Below, one piece after another: positions 39,752 to 49,056 of a stretch of DNA of 64,000 bases. A program made the translations under genes and the position numbers. This DNA is from Pseudomonas sp. Tri1 (GTDB lineage: Bacteria; Pseudomonadota; Gammaproteobacteria; Pseudomonadales; Pseudomonadaceae): NCBI RefSeq assembly GCF_017968885.1, contig NZ_CP072913.1:1038001-1102000 (forward strand). Direction: 5' to 3'. The notes below the pieces were generated by a model that saw only the letters and a list, made by a program, of their open reading frames with translations, did not search any database and was not told where the DNA came from. The first letter of the stretch is position 1; each line of letters begins with the position of its first letter.

Positions 39752-41119
39752 ATGCGCAAGATGATTCTGCAATGCGGTGCCCTGGCCCTGAGCCTGCTGG
39801 CCGCGAACGTGATGGCGGCAGTCTCGCCGGATGAAGCGAACAAGCTGGGCACCACGCTCACGCCAATCGGTGCGGAAAAGGCCGGCAACGCCGATGGTTC
39901 GATCCCGGCCTGGACCGGCGGTATTCCCAAAAACGCCGGTGCGGTGGACAGCAAAGGCTTCCTCGCGGATCCGTTCGCCAATGAAAAACCACTGTTCACC
40001 ATCACCGCTGCGACCGTGGACAAGTACAAGGACAAGCTGTCCGAAGGCCAGGTCGCGATGTTCAAGCGCTACCCGGAAACCTACAAGATCCCGGTCTATC
40101 CGACGCACCGCAGCGTGGGCCTGCCGCCGGAAATCTACGAAGCGGCCAAGCGCAGTGCGCTTAATGTGAACGCGATCAACGACGGTAACGGCCTGGCCAA
40201 TTTCACTGGCAACCGCTACTACGCGTTCCCGATTCCCAAGAACGGCGTGGAAGTGCTGTGGAACCACGTTACCCGCTATCACGGCGGCAACTTGCGGCGG
40301 GTCATTACCCAGGCCACCCCGCAAACCAATGGCAGCTTCACGCCGATCCGCTTCGAAGAAGAAATCGCCGTGCCATTTCTGATCAAGGACGCCGATCCGG
40401 AAAAGGCCAGTAACGTGCTGACCTATTTCAAGCAGTCGGTCACCGCCCCGGCGCGTCTGGCCGGTAACGTATTGCTGGTGCACGAGACTCTCGACCAGGT
40501 GAAGGAGCCGCGCCTGGCCTGGATCTACAACGCCGGCCAGCGCCGTGTGCGTCGTGCTCCGCAAGTGGCCTACGACGGCCCGGGTACCGCCGCCGACGGC
40601 TTGCGCACCTCGGACAACTTCGACCTGTTTTCCGGCGCGCCGGACCGCTACGACTGGAAGCTGATCGGCAAAAAGGAAATGTATATCCCGTACAACAGCT
40701 ACAAGCTCGATTCGCCAAACCTCAAGTACGACGATGTGATCAAGGCCGGCCACATCAACCAGGACCTGACCCGCTATGAATTGCACCGGGTCTGGGAAGT
40801 GGTTGGCACGGTCAAGCCCAGCGAACGGCACATCTACGCCAAGCGCCACATGTACTTCGACGAAGACAGTTGGCAGGCGGCGCTGGTGGACCACTACGAC
40901 GGTCGCGGCCAATTGTGGCGGGTGGCCGAAGGTCATGCGCAGTTCTACTACGACCACCAGAACCCGGGCTACACCCTCGAAGCACTCTACGACATCATCG
41001 CCGGTCGCTACATCGCGCTGGGGATGAAGAACGAAGAGAAGCACAGCTACGAGTACGGTTTCGAAGCCAGGGCGGCGGACTACACGCCGGCGGCGCTGCG
41101 TTCGGAGGGGGTGCGTTAA
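39752..41119 (+). CDS. DUF1329 periplasmic protein
   Basis: A 455 aa secreted protein of the DUF1329 family, which resembles LolA/LolB-like lipoprotein-handling folds. A signal peptide ends near MAA-VSPDEAN. Conserved blocks include LTPIGAEKAGNADGSIPAW, RRVRRAPQVAYDGPGTAADG, the DNFDLFSGAPDRYDWKLIG stretch and the YIPYNSYKLDS motif. It forms an operon with DUF1302. An own terminator follows, before the LuxR regulator, which may control the pair. Confidence 0.88.
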   Translation: MRKMILQCGALALSLLAANVMAAVSPDEANKLGTTLTPIGAEKAGNADGSIPAWTGGIPKNAGAVDSKGFLADPFANEKPLFTITAATVDKYKDKLSEGQVAMFKRYPETYKIPVYPTHRSVGLPPEIYEAAKRSALNVNAINDGNGLANFTGNRYYAFPIPKNGVEVLWNHVTRYHGGNLRRVITQATPQTNGSFTPIRFEEEIAVPFLIKDADPEKASNVLTYFKQSVTAPARLAGNVLLVHETLDQVKEPRLAWIYNAGQRRVRRAPQVAYDGPGTAADGLRTSDNFDLFSGAPDRYDWKLIGKKEMYIPYNSYKLDSPNLKYDDVIKAGHINQDLTRYELHRVWEVVGTVKPSERHIYAKRHMYFDEDSWQAALVDHYDGRGQLWRVAEGHAQFYYDHQNPGYTLEALYDIIAGRYIALGMKNEEKHSYEYGFEARAADYTPAALRSEGVR

Positions 41120-41141
41120 GGACTGGCGGTTGGAATGACAA

Positions 41142-41171
41142 CTGTGGCGAGGGGGTGAGTCCCCGCCACAG
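41142..41171. repeat. Short palindromic repeat, TGTGGCGAGG family
   Basis: CTGTGGCGAGGGG and CCCCGCCACAG form a hairpin just after the DUF1329 gene, with the same TGTGGCG ends as the copies near 20.8 and 62 kb. Confidence 0.75.
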
Positions 41172-41198
41172 AGTGGTGCCTGGCTGAAGGAAATCATG

Positions 41199-41230
41199 AT
41201 GACCGGCAGTGAACCTGTCGGTCATTTTTT
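41199..41230 (+). terminator. Rho-independent terminator after DUF1329
   Basis: ATGACCGGCAG, a five-base loop and CTGTCGGTCAT with one G-T pair, then TTTTT. Confidence 0.75.
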
Positions 41231-41320
41231 ATGGGCGCCAATCAACGCGCTGAATACTTCTCCAAAGGTGAGCAACACAGGACTAGGGTGATGAAACAAT
41301 AATAAACAGGATCCTCGCAC

Positions 41321-43873
41321 ATGACCGCCATGACTCCGTGTCCGGATCGTCCTGGATTGTTGCCTCGCCTGTCCTCGACGCATGTACCACGGCGGTCCTT
41401 GAGCGAGCCTTTGCTGACCTCCGGGGCGCGGGTAAAACTGCTTTGCGCGCCGGCGGGCAGCGGCAAGAGTGCGTTGTTCGCCGAATGTTTCCTCCAGGCC
41501 CCCGCCGGATGTCGGCTGCACTGGCTGCCCCTGGGCGGCGCGGCGCTGGACACGCCGCAGATGTGCGAGCGCTTGGCGCATACCCTTGGCTTGCCCACGC
41601 TGGATGAAACCGGGCTGTTGGCACATCTGGCGCGCTTGCAGACGCCGACCTGGCTGTTCCTGGATGATTATTGCCGGGTACCGAATCCCGAACTGGACCA
41701 GTTCCTCGACCGTCTGTTGAACGTCAGCAGTCCGGCGCTGCACTTGTGGATCAATAGTCGCCGCCGTCCGCACTGCAATTGGCCGCGTTTGTTGCTCGAC
41801 GACGAGCTGCACGAGTTCGACACCCAGGCCCTGGTTTTCACCCTCGACGATGTCCAGCAATTGCTCCGTCATCTGCCCACTCCCCAGGCAGCCCGCACGG
41901 CCCGAGAAGTGATACAGCGCAGTGGTGGCTGGTGCGCCGGGGTACGCATCGCCCTGCTTGAACGCTGTGAATGGGCGCGCCGTCACGCATCGCCGGGGCG
42001 GGCAGGGACCTTGCATGATTACCTTGAGTACGAGCTGTTCAGCACGTTGACCCCGGACCTCGCGCAGGCCTGGCGCGTGCTGGCCCATTTACCGCGCTTC
42101 AATGCCCGACTTTGCGAGCACCTGTTCGGCGACACGGTGGGCGCCGAATGCCTGCCTTTGTTGCTGGACCTGGGGTGTTTTATCGAGCCGTGGGAGCAGT
42201 CTTGCGACTGGCTGCACATTTTTCCACCCCTGGCCCGCCTGGTCCGTGACGAGCCTTGGCTGCAGGGGCGCTCCTGGCATCGACGGGCCTGTCAGTGGTT
42301 TGCTGCCGAGCAGGACTGGCAAATGGCATTCGAGCAAGCCATGTTGGCTGAGGAGTTTGAGACCGCCGTCAGCTTTTTGCAGCACCTGAGCTTCGAGCAC
42401 GTATTGCAGCGCAACAACGTCGTGCTGTTGCTGAACCTGCATGACCAACAAGGCGAAGCGTTGATGCTCGGCACGCCGCAGTCGGTCGGGTTGGTGACCG
42501 CCGCCCTGCTGTTCGCCGGGCGCTTCGATCAGGCCTCGGCGTGCATCGAACAACTGGCTAGGTTCGTGCCACAGCCCCAGGCTTGCCAGCAGCGACAGGT
42601 GCTGGCGCGCTGGCAGGTGTTGCGGGGGTGGCTGTTGCACCTCGCGGGTGATGGCGAGCCGGCACGCGAGCATTTCCTCCAGGCCCAGACCAGCCTGGAT
42701 CCCGAAGCCTGGGCCCTACGGCTGCTTTGCCTGTCAGGGCTGACGCAGCAAGCGCTGCTCAAAGGTGAATTGGCTTCTGCCCAATGGATCAACCGGCAGG
42801 CGTTATGCCTGGCACGGGCCCATGGCTCGCTGGTATTTGAAGGGTTGCTGGAGTTGGATCACGCCCAGGTGCTGGAACAGCGCGGCGCTCCCCATCGGGC
42901 CGATCATCTGCTGGACGCAGTCCAGGCATTGCTCGATAGGCCAGGCCAGGATTTTTCCGCGTTGTCGGGGCGTATTGCCCTGCGACGCGGGCGCCTGGCA
43001 TTGCGCATGGGGTTTGAAGAGTTGGCCGCCGAGCAGTTTCAAGCCGGCTTGGAAACCGGCCTGCACAGCCAGGACAAGCAAGTGCTCTATGGCTTTCTCG
43101 GTAAAGCGACCCTGGCCGCCAACCAAGGCGACTACGGCGAAGCGTTCATGCAACTGCGCGATGCCGAGCGGATCATGCAGCAGCGGCACATCCCCGACAC
43201 GGTGTACCGCGGCGTGTTGCTGCAAACCAGCTGCCAGTTCTGGTTGCAGCAAGGGCGCCCGGAACTGGCCCATGAGGCCTTGACCCGCGTGTTGCGGCAT
43301 TTTCACGGACCGCAGGCCAAGCATGCGCCTCCTGCGACACTGGAGTTGATTCCGCGCCTGGAATACCTGCTGGTGCTGACCGAGGTCTACTTGCATCGGG
43401 AGCGGGACCCGCAAGCTCGCCTGGAGACTATGATCGCCCAGGCGCGGCAGCTGGAAATGCATGGCCTGGAAACCGAATTGCAGTTGGCGCTGGCTGAAGT
43501 GGTCTGGTTGTCTGCCGACCGTGCCCAGGTTCACACGCTCATGCAGGAGGGCCTCAAACGAGTCGCTTGTTATCGGGCGCAGCAAGCGTTGTGTGAGTTG
43601 CGTTTGCGCCAACCCGACCTGTTGCATTGGACCCAGTCGGCCGCGCCCATCGAGCCGCTGGCGCCAAGCGCTGAAGAGACGTTGCTCAGTCACCGGGAAC
43701 TTGAAGTGTTGGAATTGATTGCTCAAGGTCATTCAAACCAACAAATTGCCGAACAACTGTTCATATCGTTGCACACGGTAAAAACCCATGCGCGTCGGAT
43801 ACACAGCAAGTTGGGGGTGCAGCGGCGTACTCAAGCGGTGGCGAAGGCTAAAGTCATGGGGGTGATGAGTTAG
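41321..43873 (+). CDS. MalT-like LuxR-family ATP-dependent regulator (LAL type)
   Basis: Large transcription factor of 850 aa. An N-terminal STAND-type ATPase has Walker A APAGSGKS at residues 43-50 and a Walker B-like [13 protein letters not shown]-like helices fill about residues 330-760; a C-terminal LuxR winged HTH has [15 protein letters not shown] and [19 protein letters not shown]. Such proteins bind an effector and ATP before activating promoters. It lies 200 bases after the DUF1302-DUF1329 operon and 130 bases before an unrecognised gene, both candidate targets. Confidence 0.9.
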   Translation: MTAMTPCPDRPGLLPRLSSTHVPRRSLSEPLLTSGARVKLLCAPAGSGKSALFAECFLQAPAGCRLHWLPLGGAALDTPQMCERLAHTLGLPTLDETGLLAHLARLQTPTWLFLDDYCRVPNPELDQFLDRLLNVSSPALHLWINSRRRPHCNWPRLLLDDELHEFDTQALVFTLDDVQQLLRHLPTPQAARTAREVIQRSGGWCAGVRIALLERCEWARRHASPGRAGTLHDYLEYELFSTLTPDLAQAWRVLAHLPRFNARLCEHLFGDTVGAECLPLLLDLGCFIEPWEQSCDWLHIFPPLARLVRDEPWLQGRSWHRRACQWFAAEQDWQMAFEQAMLAEEFETAVSFLQHLSFEHVLQRNNVVLLLNLHDQQGEALMLGTPQSVGLVTAALLFAGRFDQASACIEQLARFVPQPQACQQRQVLARWQVLRGWLLHLAGDGEPAREHFLQAQTSLDPEAWALRLLCLSGLTQQALLKGELASAQWINRQALCLARAHGSLVFEGLLELDHAQVLEQRGAPHRADHLLDAVQALLDRPGQDFSALSGRIALRRGRLALRMGFEELAAEQFQAGLETGLHSQDKQVLYGFLGKATLAANQGDYGEAFMQLRDAERIMQQRHIPDTVYRGVLLQTSCQFWLQQGRPELAHEALTRVLRHFHGPQAKHAPPATLELIPRLEYLLVLTEVYLHRERDPQARLETMIAQARQLEMHGLETELQLALAEVVWLSADRAQVHTLMQEGLKRVACYRAQQALCELRLRQPDLLHWTQSAAPIEPLAPSAEETLLSHRELEVLELIAQGHSNQQIAEQLFISLHTVKTHARRIHSKLGVQRRTQAVAKAKVMGVMS

Positions 43874-44002
43874 ATCGAGAATAACGAGTGGCGGTCTTTA
43901 CGCGCTCTTACATTTGTCTCTTTACAGTAACGGGATTGGCTGATGTATAACTGAGCCGACGGATCGAACAGGAAGTTCGACCATGACATGACAAGGATGT
44001 TT

Positions 44003-44704
44003 ATGAATACTCAGTTATTTTCTTCTTACTCTGAAAAACTGCTCGCATTGAAGAAAACTCGCGTGGATTTTGCCGTGCAGGTACTGTTGGGTCGCTACCT
44101 GGAAGCGCTGGGCGTCGACCCGTTCAGTAGTTATCTGAATACATTGGCGGACTTTCCAAATCCTCAAGTGGGCGTATCCGAAACCCTGTTCGATGAGGCG
44201 CTGGCCTGGGTTGAGAAACAGCAGGTGCCCAATTATGCGCAAGGCATCAGTAACGTTTTCAGCAAGCGTTATTCCTTTGCCGCGCAAGACCGTATCAAGG
44301 CGCTGGATTTAATCATGTTTGAAAAAATCGTAGCGGATATCGTCACCAGCCTGACGGCAAAACCGGCAATGGATTTATCCCGGCGTTCCATCAGGACTTT
44401 GTCCGTCGAGGAACTTCATGGCGCATTGAAAGTGCACTTGCCCGGGGTCGATCTGGATAAAGTCTACGTCACCGGTTTTGTAACCCATGACACCGGTGAG
44501 CGAGTGGTGTCATCTTCTCAAGCACTGATCGACTATCTACTGGAGCATTTCAGCAATAACGACATTCCCTATCACTGCAAAGGTGATCACCAGGCTATTT
44601 ATATGGTCGCCTTCAGCGGTGAAGAACGTGATCTCCATCCACGGCTGGCGCCCGCTCACCTCAATGATTTATTGATCAGGATTGTCCCGGATTTGCTGAT
44701 CTGA
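44003..44704 (+). CDS. Unrecognised protein downstream of the LuxR regulator
   Basis: A 233 aa protein I do not recognise. There is no signal peptide or membrane helix; it looks soluble, with N-terminal helices (YSEKLLALKKTRVDFAVQVL) and a C-terminal mixed region including GEERDLHPRLAPAHLNDLL. Codon use is less GC-rich than in its neighbours, with several AT-rich codons, which suggests later acquisition. The ATG used has AAGGA five bases upstream; in-frame ATGs lie two and five codons earlier. Its 3' end overlaps the HmgR-like gene by 36 bases in the opposite direction. It is expressed from its own upstream region after the LuxR gene. Confidence 0.7.
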   Translation: MNTQLFSSYSEKLLALKKTRVDFAVQVLLGRYLEALGVDPFSSYLNTLADFPNPQVGVSETLFDEALAWVEKQQVPNYAQGISNVFSKRYSFAAQDRIKALDLIMFEKIVADIVTSLTAKPAMDLSRRSIRTLSVEELHGALKVHLPGVDLDKVYVTGFVTHDTGERVVSSSQALIDYLLEHFSNNDIPYHCKGDHQAIYMVAFSGEERDLHPRLAPAHLNDLLIRIVPDLLI

Positions 44705-45490
44705 TCCTGGACCTGCCTCATACCCCATCCGCCAACTCACGGCCCGGCTCGCCGCCAGCAATCGCTGCGCCGCCGGGCCGTTTTCATCGGCGTGGAACAG
44801 TGAGGTCGGACCGACGATGGTCATCACTGCGGTCACCTGGCCAACGGCATTGAAGACCGGGGCGGACAAGGCATCCACACCAGGCATCAGCAAGCCGTGC
44901 ACGTGATGCAGACCGCGATGGCGGATCTGTTCGCACAGGGCGGCGTAAACCTTGTCGTCGGCCAGGGCATGGCTGCTGGTGCCGCTCACTTCCTGCTCAC
45001 GCAATCCGATGGTCTCGCGCTCCGGCAGATAGGCGCTGAAGACCAACCCTGTGGACGAGCTGAGCAGTGGTAATACCGAGCCCAGTTGGGTGACCACGGT
45101 TACAGCCCGTACGGCGGGCTCGATCCGCACCACGGTCGCGCCGTGGTTGCCCCACACCGCCAAAAAGCAGGTTTCGTTCAAGTCGTCGCGCAGCTCGGCC
45201 AGGGGTAGGGCGGCCACTTGCAGCACGTCCATGCCGTTCAACGCGGCCAGGCCCACGCGCAAGGCCTCACGGCCCAGGCCGTAGTGGTTGGTGGCGGTGT
45301 TCTGCTCGGCAAACCCGCTGGCGATCAAGGCCTGTAGGTACCGATGGACCTTGCTCGCCGGCATCTGCACGTGTTCGGCCAGGCGCGACAGTGACGTGGA
45401 AGGGGAGAGTTCGGCCAGGGCCTTGAGAATGTCGGTGCCGACTTCGGCCGAGCGAACTTTCTGTTTACCGTTGTTGGGCGGGTTTTCCAT
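44669..45490 (-). CDS. hmgR: IclR-family regulator of the homogentisate genes (HmgR-like)
   Basis: Transcriptional repressor of 273 aa. An N-terminal winged helix (VGTDILKALAELSPSTSLSR, MPASKVHRYLQALIASGF) is followed by the IclR effector domain (about residues 85-260). It is divergent from hmgA, and the gap holds an ATTACG palindrome. HmgR of Pseudomonas represses hmgA-fahA-maiA and is released by homogentisate. The name rests on position as well as family. Its 3' end overlaps the unrecognised gene. Confidence 0.87.
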   Translation of the reverse strand: MENPPNNGKQKVRSAEVGTDILKALAELSPSTSLSRLAEHVQMPASKVHRYLQALIASGFAEQNTATNHYGLGREALRVGLAALNGMDVLQVAALPLAELRDDLNETCFLAVWGNHGATVVRIEPAVRAVTVVTQLGSVLPLLSSSTGLVFSAYLPERETIGLREQEVSGTSSHALADDKVYAALCEQIRHRGLHHVHGLLMPGVDALSAPVFNAVGQVTAVMTIVGPTSLFHADENGPAAQRLLAASRAVSWRMGYEAGPGSDQQIRDNPDQ

Positions 45491-45550
45491 GGAAGCGCTG
45501 GGTCCAGAGGCGAGTGGGCGTCTTTATAGCTTGACGGTCGCTGCCTAGCA

Positions 45551-45577
45551 AATTACGTTATGCGTAATTGAATTACG
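45551..45577. promoter_or_regulatory. Probable HmgR operator
   Basis: AATTACG, five bases, CGTAATT make a perfect dyad, followed after one base by a third AATTACG copy in direct orientation. It lies between the divergent hmgR and hmgA starts, about 80-100 bases before hmgA. Confidence 0.75.
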
Positions 45578-45653
45578 ATAAAAATAACCCGGTGCGCCTC
45601 AAGCTTCTTCATGGAGCTACGGGCCGCACTCAGTCCTGTATTCAGGAGGCCCC

Positions 45654-46958
45654 ATGCATCTCGATTCCCCAGCGTCGGACCTGGCTTACCAATCAGGCTT
45701 CGGCAACGAATTTGCCAGCGAAGCGCTACCCGGCGCACTGCCTGTCGGCCAGAACTCCCCGCAAAAAGCCCCATACGGTCTCTACGCCGAATTGTTCTCC
45801 GGCACCGCGTTCACCATGACCCGCAGCGAAGCGCGGCGTACCTGGATGTATCGTATTCGGCCTTCGGCCAATCACCCGGCCTTCGTCAAGCTTGACCAAC
45901 AGATAGCGGGCGGCCCGTTGGGTGAGGTCACGCCCAATCGCCTGCGCTGGAACCCTCTGGAACTTCCCGCCGAACCCACTGATTTCGTCGATGGGTTGGT
46001 ACGTATGGCAGCCAATGCTGGCGCCGACAAACCGGCTGGCATCAGCCTTTATCACTACTGTGCCAACCGTTCCATGAAGCGGGTGTTCTTCAACGCTGAC
46101 GGAGAATGGCTGATCGTGCCGCAGCTGGGCCGGCTGCGGATCGCCACCGAACTGGGCGTGCTGGAACTGGCGCCGCTGGAAATTGCAGTGCTGCCCCGGG
46201 GCCTGAAGTTTCGCGTCGAACTGCTCGATGCGCAGGCCCGTGGTTACCTGGCCGAGAACCATGGCGCACCGCTGCGCCTGCCGGACCTGGGGCCAATCGG
46301 CAGCAATGGCCTGGCCAACCCGCGGGATTTTCTGAGCCCGGTCGCTCACTACGAAAACCTCGCCCAGCCGACCACGCTGGTGCAGAAGTTCCTCGGTGAG
46401 TTGTGGGCCTGTGAACTGGATCATTCACCCCTCGATGTGGTGGCCTGGCACGGCACCAATGTGCCGTACAAATACGACCTGCGCCGCTTCAATACCATCG
46501 GTACGGTCAGCTTCGACCACCCGGACCCGTCGATTTTCACCGTATTGACCTCGCCCACCAGCGTCCCCGGCCTGGCCAACCTCGATTTCGTGATCTTCCC
46601 GCCACGCTGGATGGTGGCGGAAAACACCTTTCGTCCGCCGTGGTTCCATCGCAACCTGATGAATGAATTCATGGGCCTGATCCAGGGCGCCTACGATGCC
46701 AAGGCCGAAGGTTTCTTGCCGGGCGGCGCTTCCTTGCACAGTTGCATGAGTGCTCATGGCCCGGACGGTGAGACCTGCACCAAGGCGATCAATGCCGAAT
46801 TGGCACCTGCGAAAATCGACAACACCATGGCCTTCATGTTCGAAACCAGCCAGGTCCTGCGCCCGAGCCGTTTCGCCCTGGACTGCCCGCAACTGCAAAC
46901 CGACTACGATGCTTGTTGGGCGTCGCTGCCTGTCACGTTCGACCCGACCCGGAGATAA
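45654..46958 (+). CDS. hmgA: Homogentisate 1,2-dioxygenase HmgA
   Basis: Non-heme Fe(II) dioxygenase that opens the ring of homogentisate to maleylacetoacetate in tyrosine and phenylalanine breakdown. The 434 aa length is normal. Conserved blocks are [25 protein letters not shown]-like [14 protein letters not shown] and the iron-ligand region [19 protein letters not shown] with EFMGLIQG and the later histidine in [14 protein letters not shown]. The next gene starts three bases after its stop, so hmgA-fahA-maiA form one operon. Loss of this gene in Pseudomonas gives brown pyomelanin. Confidence 0.97.
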   Translation: MHLDSPASDLAYQSGFGNEFASEALPGALPVGQNSPQKAPYGLYAELFSGTAFTMTRSEARRTWMYRIRPSANHPAFVKLDQQIAGGPLGEVTPNRLRWNPLELPAEPTDFVDGLVRMAANAGADKPAGISLYHYCANRSMKRVFFNADGEWLIVPQLGRLRIATELGVLELAPLEIAVLPRGLKFRVELLDAQARGYLAENHGAPLRLPDLGPIGSNGLANPRDFLSPVAHYENLAQPTTLVQKFLGELWACELDHSPLDVVAWHGTNVPYKYDLRRFNTIGTVSFDHPDPSIFTVLTSPTSVPGLANLDFVIFPPRWMVAENTFRPPWFHRNLMNEFMGLIQGAYDAKAEGFLPGGASLHSCMSAHGPDGETCTKAINAELAPAKIDNTMAFMFETSQVLRPSRFALDCPQLQTDYDACWASLPVTFDPTRR

Positions 46959-46961
46959 CCC

Positions 46962-48266
46962 ATGACTCAACGTTCCCCTGCCCGTAGCTGGGTCGCCTCC
47001 GCCAACGGCCATGCCGACTTCCCCCTGCAGAACCTGCCGCTGGGCATCTTCAGCACCGACGGCGGCGCGCCCCGTAGCGGCGTGGCCATTGGCGAGCAGA
47101 TTTTCGATTTGCAGGCCGCTTTGCAGGCGGGCCTGTTTGACGGCGCGGCGCGCGAAGCCGTCGAGGCGATGAAGGACGGCCAGTTGAATGCGTTCTTCGA
47201 CCTGGGCCGCAGCGCCCGGGTGGCCTTGCGTGAACGCTTGCTGGAACTGCTGCGCGAAGACAGCTCGCTGCGGGGCAAGGTCGAAGCCCAGGGCGCGAAG
47301 CTGCTGGTCCGCGCAGCCGACTGCCAGATGCACTTGCCGGCCAAGATCAATGACTACACCGACTTCTACGTCGGTATCGAGCACGCGCAAAATGTCGGCA
47401 AACTGTTCCGTCCCGACAACCCGCTGCTGCCCAATTACAAATACGTCCCCATCGGTTACCACGGTCGCGCCTCGACCATTCGCCCGTCCGGCACCGATGT
47501 GCGCCGCCCCAAGGGCCAGACCCTGCCGGCCGGCCAGACCGAGCCGACCTTCGGCCCGTGTGCGCGACTGGACTATGAGCTGGAGCTGGGCATCTGGATC
47601 GGCAAGGGCAACGCCTTGGGCGAACCCATCGCTATCGGCGATGCCGCCGAGCACATTGGTGGTTTCTGTCTGCTCAACGACTGGTCGGCCCGGGACATCC
47701 AGGCCTGGGAATACCAGCCGCTGGGGCCGTTTCTGTCGAAGAGTTTCCTGACCAGTATTTCGCCATGGGTCGTGACGGCCGAAGCCCTTGAGCCGTTCCG
47801 TCGCCCGCAACCGGCGCGTCCGGAGGGCGATCCGCAGCCACTGCCGTATCTGCTGGACAAGCGTGACCAGGCTACTGGGGCATTCGATATCGAGTTGGAG
47901 GTTTTGCTGCTGACCGAAACCATGCGCGAGCAGAACCTGCCGGCCCATCGCCTGACTCTGAGCAATACCCGCTACATGTACTGGACCGTGGCCCAGATGG
48001 TCGCTCACCACAGCGTCAACGGCTGCCAGTTGCAGGCCGGTGATCTGTTTGGTTCGGGCACCTTGTCGGGACCTGAAAGCGGTCAGTTCGGCAGCCTGCT
48101 GGAAATCACCGAGGGGGGTAAAAAACCGATCGAGCTGGCTTCTGGCGAAGTGCGTAAATTCCTCGAGGACGGTGACGAAGTCATCCTGCGAGCCCGTTGC
48201 CGGGGTGACGGAGCGGCCTCCATCGGCTTTGGCGAATGCCGCGGCAAGATCCTGCCGGCGCGTTGA
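46962..48266 (+). CDS. fahA: Fumarylacetoacetase FahA
   Basis: Hydrolyses fumarylacetoacetate to fumarate and acetoacetate, the last step of the homogentisate pathway. The 434 aa protein has the N-terminal FAA domain (NLPLGIFSTDGGAPRSGVAI) and the catalytic domain with metal ligands near DYTDFYVGIEHAQNVGKLF (Asp and following Glu/His region), GYHGRASTIRPSG and CARLDYELELGIWIG. It is spaced three bases from hmgA and ten from maiA, so the genes are co-expressed. Confidence 0.96.
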   Translation: MTQRSPARSWVASANGHADFPLQNLPLGIFSTDGGAPRSGVAIGEQIFDLQAALQAGLFDGAAREAVEAMKDGQLNAFFDLGRSARVALRERLLELLREDSSLRGKVEAQGAKLLVRAADCQMHLPAKINDYTDFYVGIEHAQNVGKLFRPDNPLLPNYKYVPIGYHGRASTIRPSGTDVRRPKGQTLPAGQTEPTFGPCARLDYELELGIWIGKGNALGEPIAIGDAAEHIGGFCLLNDWSARDIQAWEYQPLGPFLSKSFLTSISPWVVTAEALEPFRRPQPARPEGDPQPLPYLLDKRDQATGAFDIELEVLLLTETMREQNLPAHRLTLSNTRYMYWTVAQMVAHHSVNGCQLQAGDLFGSGTLSGPESGQFGSLLEITEGGKKPIELASGEVRKFLEDGDEVILRARCRGDGAASIGFGECRGKILPAR

Positions 48267-48276
48267 GGGGCAGGGC

Positions 48277-48915
48277 ATGGAACTCTATACCTACTACCGT
48301 TCCACCTCGTCCTATCGGGTGCGCATCGCCCTGGCGCTCAAGGGCCTGGATTACCAGGCCCTGCCGGTCAACCTGATCGCTGTGCCTGGGGGCGAGCATC
48401 GCCAGCCGGCCTACCTGGCGATCAATCCTCAGGGACGGGTACCGGCGCTGCGTACTGACGAAGGGGCGTTGCTGGTGCAGTCGCCCGCCATCATCGAATA
48501 CTTGGAAGAGCGTTATCCCCAAGTGCCGCTGCTCAGCACAGACCTGGCTGTTCGGGCTCATGAGCGAGGCGTCGCGGCGTTGATCGGTTGCGATATTCAT
48601 CCGCTGCACAACGTCAGTGTGCTCAACAAGCTACGGCTGTGGGGGCACGATGAAACCCAGGTGACGGAGTGGATCGGGCAATGGATCAGCCAGGGGTTGG
48701 CGGCGGTAGAGCAGTTGATTGGCGACCAAGGTTATTGCTTCGGCGCCGCGCCAGGGGTGGCGGATGTTTACCTGATTCCACAGTTGTACGCCGCCGAGCG
48801 GTTCAATGTGTCTTTGCAGGCGTATCCGCGGATCCGTCGCGTTGCGGCGTTGGCGGCTGCGCATGGGGCATTCCAGCAGGCGCATCCGGCCAATCAGCCG
48901 GATACACCTGCTTGA
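48277..48915 (+). CDS. maiA: Maleylacetoacetate isomerase MaiA
   Basis: Zeta-class glutathione transferase of 212 aa isomerising maleylacetoacetate to fumarylacetoacetate. The zeta motif region reads YRSTSSYRVRIALALKG (the usual SSCSxRVRIAL with Thr/Tyr variation), followed by NPQGRVPAL and the C-terminal helical domain with CDIHPLHNVSVL. It closes the hmg operon. A REP pair follows and no terminator is clear. Confidence 0.94.
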   Translation: MELYTYYRSTSSYRVRIALALKGLDYQALPVNLIAVPGGEHRQPAYLAINPQGRVPALRTDEGALLVQSPAIIEYLEERYPQVPLLSTDLAVRAHERGVAALIGCDIHPLHNVSVLNKLRLWGHDETQVTEWIGQWISQGLAAVEQLIGDQGYCFGAAPGVADVYLIPQLYAAERFNVSLQAYPRIRRVAALAAAHGAFQQAHPANQPDTPA

Positions 48916-48939
48916 TACTGAGGTTGGCCGATCCACCGC

Positions 48940-49013
48940 CATCGCGAGCAAGCTCGCTCCCACATTTGATCTGCGTACACTTGGGTCAATGTGGGAGCGA
49001 GCTTGCTCGCGAT
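48940..49013. repeat. REP doublet, opposite orientation
   Basis: ATCGCGAGCAAGCTCGCTCC then TGTGGGAGCGAGCTTGCTCG, inverted relative to most doublets, between maiA and the SirB1 gene. Confidence 0.88.
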
Positions 49014-49056
49014 GACGATTCAACAGCTGACAAAGATGTGCGGATCTCACGACAGG

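Noticed and set aside
46425..48278. A 617-codon minus-strand frame opposite hmgA-fahA
   Set aside because: Antisense shadow; hmgA and fahA are unambiguous and spaced as an operon.
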